Source of the DNA: CAVTPU01 sp963736695
Lineage (GTDB): Bacteria; Actinomycetota; Actinomycetes; Mycobacteriales; Micromonosporaceae
Direction: 5' to 3'
Length of the DNA: 64,000 nucleotides
NCBI GenBank assembly: GCA_963736695.1
Contig: CAVTPU010000004.1
Span: 1,054,001-1,118,000 of the forward strand
Notes under the pieces: model-generated
What the model was told of the DNA's origin: nothing
What the model saw: only the letters and a program-made list of their open reading frames with translations
Database searches by the model: none
In this document: positions 1 to 6,979 of the stretch, piece by piece
Position numbering within the stretch: the first letter of the stretch is position 1
Layout of the letters: each line of letters starts with the position of its first letter
Translations under genes and position numbers: made by a program

Positions 1-225
1 CCCGACACACCCCGGTGGTGTGACCATTGCGGCGACGCGCTCGGCCCACCCGCCGCCGACGTCGGTGCAGCCGGCGACGCCGGGACGCACACGCAGTGTT
101 CGCGGGCTCGCGCGTTGGAACCGCCCCGGTTCTGCCCGTGGTGCCGCCGCCGAATGAAGGTGCAGGTCATGCCGTCGGGCTGGCACGCGACCTGCGTCGA
201 ACACGCCACCATCGTCGGCCCCTGA
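1..225 (+). CDS. bsaP: biotin synthase auxiliary protein BsaP, 3' part
   Basis: The reading frame is open from base 1 to a TGA at 223-225, so the 5' end lies outside the window. The visible 74 residues contain WCDHCG, a later single Cys, then FCPWCRRRMKVQV and a C-terminal segment with another Cys. This spacing matches the small Cys-rich actinobacterial proteins encoded next to bioB, which are thought to support the Fe-S cluster of biotin synthase. The match is recalled from the family and was not searched. A Nudix gene follows on the same strand, an arrangement also known near bioB in mycobacteria. bioB itself would lie upstream, outside the window. Confidence 0.75.
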   Translation, partial: PDTPRWCDHCGDALGPPAADVGAAGDAGTHTQCSRARALEPPRFCPWCRRRMKVQVMPSGWHATCVEHATIVGP

Positions 226-291
226 CCGACCCCCTCACCAGTCCTTTGTGGACCACTGGCGGGTCGGGATCGGACCGCTAGGGTGTGACCC

Positions 292-852
292 GTGAACCTT
301 TCGACCGCAGGCCCGCCCGCATCGGCCCACCACCTCATCCGCGAGTGGATCCCACCGTCGCCGCAGCAGGCAGAGACCCGCCAGCGGTTCCTCGACCTGC
401 TGCGGGACAACCCCGAGGCGACCCGCGCCGACCATCCGGGGGCGCACCTGACCGCGAGCGCGGTCGTCGTCAACGCCGACCGCGATCGGGTGCTGTTCTG
501 CCTGCACGGACGCATCGGAAAGTGGGTGCAGCTCGGCGGTCACTGCGAAGACGTCGACGACACGCTCGGCGACGCGGCGCTGCGCGAAGCGACCGAAGAG
601 TCAGGCATCGCGGGGCTACGCATCGACCCGACCCCGATCAACCTGGACATCCGCCCGGTCACGTGCCGATATGGGCCAGTGCTGCACTACGACGTGCGGT
701 TCGTGGTGTTCGCCCCGCCGGGGGCCGTCACGGCGATCAGCGCCGAGTGGCGCGACCTGGAATGGTTTGCGCCCAACGGGTTGCCGGCACCGCTGGCCGA
801 CGCGGCCGAGCGGGTCGTCGCGTCGGCGATGACCCACGTCGCGGGGCTGTGA
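292..852 (+). CDS. Nudix hydrolase
   Basis: A 186-residue protein starting at GTG. The Nudix box runs from about residue 82 to 106 and includes GGHCEDVDD and REATEESGI. REATEES supplies the core metal-binding glutamates. The first canonical Gly is offset to the GGH form seen in one large bacterial Nudix subgroup. Such enzymes hydrolyse nucleoside diphosphates linked to another group. The substrate cannot be read from the sequence. The gene sits 66 bases after bsaP on the same strand and converges on the LacI-type gene. Confidence 0.85.
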   Translation: MNLSTAGPPASAHHLIREWIPPSPQQAETRQRFLDLLRDNPEATRADHPGAHLTASAVVVNADRDRVLFCLHGRIGKWVQLGGHCEDVDDTLGDAALREATEESGIAGLRIDPTPINLDIRPVTCRYGPVLHYDVRFVVFAPPGAVTAISAEWRDLEWFAPNGLPAPLADAAERVVASAMTHVAGL

Positions 853-896
853 TCCACGTCGCGCGATTGTGAGCCGGTTTCGGCGTACCAGGAAAA

Positions 897-1973
897 TCAG
901 GCCGTTCCGCGAATGACCAGGCGGGTGTCGAGCACCACGAGCGGGGCGGGGCGCTGCTCGCCGCGAATGTGCTCGACGAGCAGGTTGGCCATCTCCCGTC
1001 CCATCGCCTCGACCGGCTGATGCACGGTGGTCAACGGCGGGTCGACGAGGCGGGCGAGCACCGAGTCGTCGAACCCGGCGACGGCGACGTCGACGGGCAC
1101 GCGGCGACCATATTCGCGCAACACGCGCATGGTGCCGGCGGCCATCGCGTCGGATGAGGCGAAGACGGCGTCGACGTTGGGGTGCCGGTCGAGCAGTGCC
1201 CGCATGGCGCCGGCCCCGCCGTCCTCGGTGAACTCGGTGTATTCGATGAGGGATTCGTCGATGGGCAGGCCGGCGACCTCCAGCGCCCGCCGATAGCCGG
1301 CGAGGCGGCCGGCGGCAGCGCCGAGTTCCTGTGGGCCGGCGATGGCGCCGATGCGGGTGCGGTCCTGGCCGATGAGGTGGGTCACGGCCTGTTGTGCCCC
1401 GCCGAGGTTGTCGACGTCGACGCAGCTCATCTGATCGCCGACGATCTTGACTCCGCTGCCGGGTTGGCCGCACTGCACGACCGGCATGCCGCGTTCGGCG
1501 AGCACCCGGGGCAGCGGGTCGTCGTTGTGCAGTGACAGCAGCAGCACCCCGTCGATGTGTTGGGGCGTGAGGTGTTTGCCAATCCAGTCACGGTCGCGGT
1601 CGGTGCGGGTCATGGCGAGCCACAGATGCAGGTTGGTCTGCAGCAACTGCGAGTTGACGCCGCGGATGATGCTGGCGATGAACGGGTCACCGAAGCCGCG
1701 TTCCTCGGTCTCGGCGACGACGAGGGCGACCGAGTCGGCGCGTTGGGTGACAAGTGCGCGGGCCGCGCGGTTGGGCACATAGCCGAGCTCGCGAATCGCC
1801 TCTTCGACGGCGACGCGGGCCGAGTCCGACACCTGGGGTGAGCCGTTGACGACGCGCGAGACGGTGCCTCGCCCGACGCCGGCGCGGGCGGCGACCTGGT
1901 CGAGCGTGGGCCGGTTGGTGGTGTGGCGTCGCCCGCCGGCCGGTCCTTCCCGCCGCTGCGTTCGCTGAGTCAC
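897..1973 (-). CDS. LacI-family transcriptional regulator
   Basis: A 358-residue regulator. The N-terminal helix-turn-helix contains TLDQVAARAGVGRGTVSRVV and is followed by the hinge helix region (GYVPNRAARAL). The rest is a periplasmic-binding-like effector domain ending near VVLDTRLVIRG. I chose the GTG at 1973 because an AGGAGG lies at 1980-1985, six bases upstream; an in-frame ATG at 1988 lacks such spacing. A 14-base operator-like palindrome lies about 83 bases upstream (2056-2069), which points to autoregulation. No sugar-uptake or hydrolase gene is adjacent, so its regulon is unknown. It could act on the GH13 gene at 17.9 kb, but no matching box is seen there. Confidence 0.88.
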   Translation of the reverse strand: MTQRTQRREGPAGGRRHTTNRPTLDQVAARAGVGRGTVSRVVNGSPQVSDSARVAVEEAIRELGYVPNRAARALVTQRADSVALVVAETEERGFGDPFIASIIRGVNSQLLQTNLHLWLAMTRTDRDRDWIGKHLTPQHIDGVLLLSLHNDDPLPRVLAERGMPVVQCGQPGSGVKIVGDQMSCVDVDNLGGAQQAVTHLIGQDRTRIGAIAGPQELGAAAGRLAGYRRALEVAGLPIDESLIEYTEFTEDGGAGAMRALLDRHPNVDAVFASSDAMAAGTMRVLREYGRRVPVDVAVAGFDDSVLARLVDPPLTTVHQPVEAMGREMANLLVEHIRGEQRPAPLVVLDTRLVIRGTA

Positions 1974-2055
1974 CGCAGGCCTCCTCATCCCCCGTTCGCC
2001 CGCCCCGGTCCGACGCGCGTTCGCACACTCATTGTGCCGGCCCGAACCCCGACAT

Positions 2056-2069
2056 TGGGAGCGTTCCCA
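2056..2069. promoter_or_regulatory. LacI-type operator (CebR-like box)
   Basis: TGGGAGCGTTCCCA is a near-perfect palindrome. It differs at one position from the consensus TGGGAGCGCTCCCA known for CebR-type LacI regulators of actinomycetes. It lies upstream of the LacI-family gene that starts at 1973, as expected for an autoregulatory site. Confidence 0.7.
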
Positions 2070-2157
2070 CAAACGGGGTCGAGATTCGCACCCTTGGGGG
2101 TGGCCCATGAATCCCGCTCGTCTCGTGCACCCCGCCACCACGACGTAGGCTGACCTG

Positions 2158-2277
2158 GTGATCTGCCGCGCCTGCCGGGAACAACACCACGAGCGGTGCC
2201 CGGGGCGGGGCTGGTGCGACTGCCAGCACCGCCAGCCGACACCGACCCCGCCGGCGACCGGCCGGGCGGGCGAATGA
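2158..2277 (+). CDS. small Cys-rich protein (39 aa)
   Basis: GTG start at 2158 and TGA at 2275-2277. The first 26 residues hold five Cys: CRAC near the N-terminus, a single Cys at residue 14, and a WCDC pair. They also contain several His, which suggests a small metal-binding fold. The tail is Pro/Thr rich. I recall similar short proteins in other actinomycetes, but that was not searched. It lies just upstream of the RibD-C reductase, on the same strand. The function is unknown. Confidence 0.5.
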   Translation: MICRACREQHHERCPGRGWCDCQHRQPTPTPPATGRAGE

Positions 2278-2313
2278 CGCGCCGCCCCCACACCCACGGA
2301 TAGGGTCGCAACC

Positions 2314-3045
2314 GTGCGCCAACTGCTCCCCGAACCGGTGACGTCAGTCGATCCATACTCCGCGTACGGGGATATCCTCCCCGCCTCGCTCCGGCTCAAC
2401 TTCGTCGTCAGCGTCGACGGGTGCGCCACCGACCGGCACGGATGGACCGACGAACTCGGTGGCGACGCCGACATGCGCGTGTTCCGGACTCTGCGGGCGC
2501 TCGCCGACGCGATCATCATCGGCGCGGGAACGATCCGTTCGGGCCGAGTCGGCCCACATCGGCCGCCCGAGCCGTTGCGGGCGCGGCGGGTGGCCGATGG
2601 ACGTTCGCCGACCGCGCCGATCGTGGTGGTCAGCCGGAGTCTCGACCTGGACTGGTCTCATCCGCTGTTCACCGCGGCGGAGGCCCCGACGATGGTGGTG
2701 ACCTGCGCGCGACCGGTCCGGCCGCGCACGTCGGTGCCGTCGACCGTGCCGGTGCTCGTCTCCGGCGACGACGAGGTCGATCTGCCGCAGGCGCTCGCGC
2801 GGTTGCGCGCCGAGTTTCGCCTCGACCGGTTGTTGTGTGAGGGCGGCCCGGTGTTGGCGACCCGACTGCTCGACGTGGGCGTGGTCGACGAGTTGTGCCT
2901 GTCGGTGGCGCCGGTGCTGGTCGGCGTCGACCACCCGGTTCGGCTCATCGGTGGACTCACCACCGACATTCCCATGGAGCTGACCGGCGCCTATCACGAC
3001 AGGGGCGTGCTGTTTCTGCGTTATCGGCCGTCGAAGCGTCACTAA
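2314..3045 (+). CDS. RibD C-terminal domain / pyrimidine reductase family protein
   Basis: A 243-residue protein starting at GTG. Features of the RibD-C/dihydrofolate-reductase-like fold include LRLNFVVSVDGCATD near residue 28, a GAGTIRSGRVGP segment near residue 72, and LLCEGGPVLATRLLDVGVVD near residue 170. Members reduce the pyrimidine ring in riboflavin synthesis or act on uncharacterised substrates with NADPH. This is a stand-alone reductase without the deaminase half and without other rib genes nearby, so a housekeeping riboflavin role is uncertain. Its TAA (3043-3045) overlaps the stop of the convergent SDR gene. Confidence 0.82.
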   Translation: MRQLLPEPVTSVDPYSAYGDILPASLRLNFVVSVDGCATDRHGWTDELGGDADMRVFRTLRALADAIIIGAGTIRSGRVGPHRPPEPLRARRVADGRSPTAPIVVVSRSLDLDWSHPLFTAAEAPTMVVTCARPVRPRTSVPSTVPVLVSGDDEVDLPQALARLRAEFRLDRLLCEGGPVLATRLLDVGVVDELCLSVAPVLVGVDHPVRLIGGLTTDIPMELTGAYHDRGVLFLRYRPSKRH

Positions 3046-3836
3046 CTGGCCGGCGGCCATGGGTCGGGGATGCCGAGCAGCATCCGGTCAGGGTGCGGGA
3101 AGTCGGGGTCGAGCACGTCGGCAACGTATGCGCCGACGACGTGTCCGTCGAGCCAGCCGGGTTGGATCGGACTGCCGTCCCAGTGTCGGGTGATGATCGG
3201 GGTACGCACGGTCACCTCGTGCAGGCGCACATGCCCGGCGCCCATGTCCTGGGCAAACACATCCTCGGCGAGTAGTTCTTCGGCGAGCACCCGCAGCATC
3301 ATGCGCTGCGCGGCCCCGGTGGCGCTGATCGGGCCGGAGTTGGCCACCGCCTTGTCTGCGGCGATGCCGTTGAGGGTGAGGTAGACGCCGCGGCGCCGCG
3401 GCGCGATGGCACCGCTTTCGATGGCACCGCGGGCGGCCGGTGACCGGTGGTTGACCAGCGCCGGCAGGAAGGCTCGGGCGGCGAGGAAGTGGCTGGTGAG
3501 ATTGACGTCGAGCAGTTCCCGCCAGGTCGCCTCGGGCAGGTCGACGAGGGCGTGGCCGGCCCACCATCCGCCGAGTGAGGCGACGACGCCGTGAATCTGG
3601 CCGAGATCGGCGACGATGCGCGCGCACACGTCGGCGGCGCCGTCGGCACTGTCCATGGCGCCGAGATAGGTGTGCAGGTCGGGGCAGTCGTGCACGGCCC
3701 GTAGGCGCTCGAGCCGGGGGCCGGACCGGGACGGCACGGCGACGGTGGCGCCGCGGGCCAGCAGCGCGGCGACGACGCATTCGCCGGCGACGCCCGCGCC
3801 CCCGGCGACGACGATGACGTGTCCGCGCAGGCTCAC
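3042..3836 (-). CDS. short-chain dehydrogenase/reductase-like protein, atypical active site
   Basis: A 264-residue protein from the GTG at 3836; longer in-frame extensions lack SDR sequence. The Rossmann fingerprint is VIVVAGGAGVAGE at the N-terminus, and DVNLTSHFLAARAFLPAL corresponds to the NAG-type strand. Where SDRs carry the catalytic Tyr and Lys (YxxxK), this protein reads ISATGAAQRMM, so both residues are absent. It therefore probably binds NAD(P) without classical SDR catalysis, or uses another mechanism. It is divergent from the HerA-like gene, with 211 bases between, and its stop overlaps the RibD-C gene. Confidence 0.75.
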   Translation of the reverse strand: MSLRGHVIVVAGGAGVAGECVVAALLARGATVAVPSRSGPRLERLRAVHDCPDLHTYLGAMDSADGAADVCARIVADLGQIHGVVASLGGWWAGHALVDLPEATWRELLDVNLTSHFLAARAFLPALVNHRSPAARGAIESGAIAPRRRGVYLTLNGIAADKAVANSGPISATGAAQRMMLRVLAEELLAEDVFAQDMGAGHVRLHEVTVRTPIITRHWDGSPIQPGWLDGHVVGAYVADVLDPDFPHPDRMLLGIPDPWPPAS

Positions 3837-4047
3837 GGCGATCAGCCTGGCATATCCGAACGGCTCGTGGTGGTCGCTGATCAGGTGCGCGTCACTGACC
3901 CGTACCAGATTTGTGGCTTTTGGATGGACTCGCGGGGCCTGGTTGGTCCCTCGGCTTGTCGGTGGCATGCGGCAGGATGCGATGGGGGCAGATGACGGCA
4001 CGTGGCAAGGCGGGAGAGTACGTGGCAGGCAGAGGCGAGGGGTGCGC

Positions 4048-5808
4048 ATGGATCACGGCGAGTCCGTCGGGCGGGTGCTCGGCACCGTCGACGCGACCCC
4101 GCTGCAGTTCTGGGTCGCGGTGCGGCCGGGGGCCTATCTGCAGCTCGACGACGTGGTGGTCACCACTCGGCACCTGCCCGGTGTCAACGGCGCGGTCGGT
4201 GACCAGGTCACCATCGCGGGCGTCGTCACCCAGGTGCGCGCCCGTCACGAGGGCGCGGCGTTCGACTCCGACGTGTTCGCCATCGCCGACGGCATGCTGC
4301 CCGCGCAGATCCAGGAGGCGGCCGAGATCACCACGACCCGCGTCGACCCGGAGGTCTACGTGCCGCCGGAGCCCGGTGCCCTCGTGCGCCGCGCGGCCGG
4401 CGAGGAACGCGCCGCCGCCCTCTATTTCGACCGGATGCAGCGACGGATCCCGATCGGGTTCGGCCGCGACGGAGAACCGCTCTATCTCAACGCCGAGTTC
4501 CTCGACGGCACCCGCGGGGCGCACGTGTCGATCTCCGGCATCTCCGGGGTCGCCACGAAGACGAGTTTCGCGACATGGTTGCTCTATTCGGTATTCCGGT
4601 CCGGGGTGCTCGGCGGCGGCGCCGAGACCACCAACACCCGAGCGCTGATCTTCAACGTCAAGGGTGAGGACCTGCTCTTCCTCGACCACCCCAACAACCG
4701 ACTCGATCCGAAGACCCGCAACCAATACGCCCGGGTCGGGCTCGACGCCGGCCCGTTTCCCGACGTGCGGGTGCACGCCCCGCCCCGCGCCGGCGACCTC
4801 ACCGGATCGCCGGACGTCGCGAGCCGGCTCACCGGTGTCGACTCGTTCTACTGGACGATCGCCGAGTTCTGCGGCGACCGCCTGCTGCCCTACGTCTTCG
4901 CCGACGCCGACGACGACCGACAGCAGTACACGATGGTCGTGCACTCCGTCACCGCCTATCTGCACCGGCACGGCCAGCCTGCCGACGCGGGGATCGTCAT
5001 CGACGGAACCCGCATCAACTCCTACAGTGACCTTGTCGAACTCATCTCCGAACGGCTCGCCGACGACGAGACCCGCGCCACGTGGGCCGGGTCGGCCGTG
5101 GGTCTGGGCACCGTCAACGCGTTCCTGCGGCGTCTCATCGCCAGCGCCCGCGACCTGGGGCGGCTCGTGCGCGGCGATCTCAGCGCGACCCGCCCGCACC
5201 GCGTCAACACCGCCGAAAGCGCGCAGGTCACCGTCGTCGACCTGCACAACCTGCCCGACCGGGCGCAACGGTTCGTCGTCGGCGTGATCCTCAAAAGCGA
5301 GTTCGAACGCAAAGAGAAGGCCGGCACCGCCAAACCGCTGCTCTTCGTGGTGATCGACGAACTCAACAAGTACGCCCCCCGCGACGGAACCTCGCCGATC
5401 AAGGAGGTGCTGCTCGACATCGCCGAACGCGGCCGCTCATTGGGGGTGGTGCTCATCGGCGCGCAACAGACGGCGAGCGAGATCGAACGCCGCATCGTGG
5501 TCAACTCGGCGATCAAGGTGGTCGGTCGCCTCGACGCCGCCGAGGCCGCCCGCCCCGAGTACGGGTTCCTCTCCCCCGCCCAACGACAACGTGCCCTCAT
5601 CGCCAAACCCGGCACCATGTTCATCAACCAGCCCGACATTCCCGTGCCCCTGGTCGCGGAGTTCCCCTTCCCGTCGTGGGCGACCCGCCCCGCCGAGGCC
5701 GGCCCAGCCCCGGCCGCGACACTGCGGTCACTGGTGCAGGCCAGCGACCCGTTCGCTGTGGTCGGCGCCGGCACCGGCACGATCAGCGACGACGAGATCC
5801 CATTCTGA
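4048..5808 (+). CDS. herA: HerA-like ATPase/translocase
   Basis: A 586-residue protein. The N-terminal part (about 1-100) looks like the HAS barrel of HerA proteins. Walker A is GISGVATKT (about 164-172) and Walker B is LLFVVIDELNKYAPR, with the acidic pair at D437/E438. The sensor segment is GVVLIGAQQTASE, and the C-terminal part ends in FPFPSWA and an acidic tail. HerA forms hexameric rings that pump DNA and works with the NurA nuclease; in archaea both are linked to Mre11 and Rad50. Here SbcD, SbcC and a NurA-like gene follow on the same strand. I chose the ATG at 4048 because the HAS barrel starts immediately; upstream in-frame codons give low-complexity sequence. Confidence 0.88.
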   Translation: MDHGESVGRVLGTVDATPLQFWVAVRPGAYLQLDDVVVTTRHLPGVNGAVGDQVTIAGVVTQVRARHEGAAFDSDVFAIADGMLPAQIQEAAEITTTRVDPEVYVPPEPGALVRRAAGEERAAALYFDRMQRRIPIGFGRDGEPLYLNAEFLDGTRGAHVSISGISGVATKTSFATWLLYSVFRSGVLGGGAETTNTRALIFNVKGEDLLFLDHPNNRLDPKTRNQYARVGLDAGPFPDVRVHAPPRAGDLTGSPDVASRLTGVDSFYWTIAEFCGDRLLPYVFADADDDRQQYTMVVHSVTAYLHRHGQPADAGIVIDGTRINSYSDLVELISERLADDETRATWAGSAVGLGTVNAFLRRLIASARDLGRLVRGDLSATRPHRVNTAESAQVTVVDLHNLPDRAQRFVVGVILKSEFERKEKAGTAKPLLFVVIDELNKYAPRDGTSPIKEVLLDIAERGRSLGVVLIGAQQTASEIERRIVVNSAIKVVGRLDAAEAARPEYGFLSPAQRQRALIAKPGTMFINQPDIPVPLVAEFPFPSWATRPAEAGPAPAATLRSLVQASDPFAVVGAGTGTISDDEIPF

Positions 5809-5824
5809 AGGCGAAGGCGCGACG

Positions 5825-6979
5825 GTGAAGATCCTGCACACTTCCGACTGGCACGTCGGAAAAGTCCTCAAAGGACAATCGCGGCGCGACGAGCAGATCG
5901 CGGTGCTCGCGCAGATCGTCTCGATCGCCCAGACCGAAAAACCCGACCTCGCCATCGTCTCCGGCGACCTTTACGACAGCGCCGCACCGACCGCCGAATC
6001 CGAGAAGATCGTCGTACGGGCATTGAGCGCGCTGCGCCGCCACTGCGCCGCCGTCGTCGTCATCGCCGGCAACCACGACCACAGTGGACGCCTCGACGCG
6101 CTGCGCCCATGGGCCGACGGTGTCGGCATCACCCTGCGCGGCGCGTTCGGCCGACCCCACGAGCACGTCATCACCGGCACGACCCCCGACGGGCAGGCGT
6201 GGCGCGTCGCAGCCCTGCCATTCATCTCCCAACGCTATGCCGTGCGCGCCTCCGAAATGTTCGACCTCAGCCCAGCCGACGCGGCCGCCACCTACGCCGA
6301 CCACCTCGCCCGGCTCGTCGCCACCCTCACCGCCGACTTCGGCGACAACACCCCGACCGTCAACCTCATCACCGCCCATCTCACCGTCGTCGGCGGCAAA
6401 CTCGGCGGCGGCGAACGCGACGCCCACACCATCGAGTCCTACGCCGTGCCCTCCTCGATCTTCCCCCCCACCACCCACTATGTCGCGTTAGGACACTTGC
6501 ACCGGCGCCAACAAGTTCCCGGCGCGGTGCCCGTGCACTACTGCGGCAGCCCCATCGCCATCGACTTCGGCGAACAGGAGAACGTGCCCTCCGTCTCCAT
6601 CGTCGAGGTCACCGCCACCACCACCGCGAAACTGCGCCCCGTGCCGATCACCGAAGCCGTCCGACTGCGCACCGTGCGCGGCACCCTCGCCCAACTCGCC
6701 GAACTCGACACCACCGACGCCACATGGCTGCGCGTCTACGTCAGCGAAACCCCCCGCGCCGGCCTCAAAGAAGCAGTGCAGGACCTGCTCCCCCGCGCGT
6801 TGGAGGTGCGCATCGACCCGCAGCTCCTGCCCCGACTCGACCCCGCCAACCGGGCCATGACCCGCACCACCCGGTCACCCCGTGACCTCTTCGCCGAATA
6901 CCTCACCACCAAAGGCAGCACCGACGAACCCGTCGCCGCCCTGTTCGACACACTCTATGAAGAGGTGAGCGCGCCGTGA
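5825..6979 (+). CDS. sbcD: exonuclease SbcD (Mre11-type)
   Basis: A 384-residue metallophosphoesterase nuclease starting at GTG. The five metal motifs are in order: HTSDWHVGK (D8/H10), VSGDLYD (about 47-51), AGNHDHSG (about 82-89), TAHLTVVGGK and LGHLHRRQ (about 222). These bind two Mn ions for 3'-5' exonuclease and hairpin-endonuclease activity in complex with SbcC. The gene starts 16 bases after the HerA-like gene and its end overlaps sbcC by four bases (GTGA), so the genes are translationally coupled. The length is normal for bacterial SbcD. Confidence 0.95.
   Translation: MKILHTSDWHVGKVLKGQSRRDEQIAVLAQIVSIAQTEKPDLAIVSGDLYDSAAPTAESEKIVVRALSALRRHCAAVVVIAGNHDHSGRLDALRPWADGVGITLRGAFGRPHEHVITGTTPDGQAWRVAALPFISQRYAVRASEMFDLSPADAAATYADHLARLVATLTADFGDNTPTVNLITAHLTVVGGKLGGGERDAHTIESYAVPSSIFPPTTHYVALGHLHRRQQVPGAVPVHYCGSPIAIDFGEQENVPSVSIVEVTATTTAKLRPVPITEAVRLRTVRGTLAQLAELDTTDATWLRVYVSETPRAGLKEAVQDLLPRALEVRIDPQLLPRLDPANRAMTRTTRSPRDLFAEYLTTKGSTDEPVAALFDTLYEEVSAP

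Noticed and set aside
1989..2519. N-terminal extension of the LacI regulator
   Set aside because: The open frame continues 177 codons upstream but overlaps the operator and two other genes; a good ribosome-binding site fixes the start at 1973.
3670..4047. 126-codon extension of the HerA-like gene
   Set aside because: It would overlap the divergent SDR gene, and the sequence before 4048 lacks any HerA similarity.
3892..5268. 458-codon frame opposite herA
   Set aside because: Shadow of the HerA frame; Val/Gly/Asp-rich without motifs.
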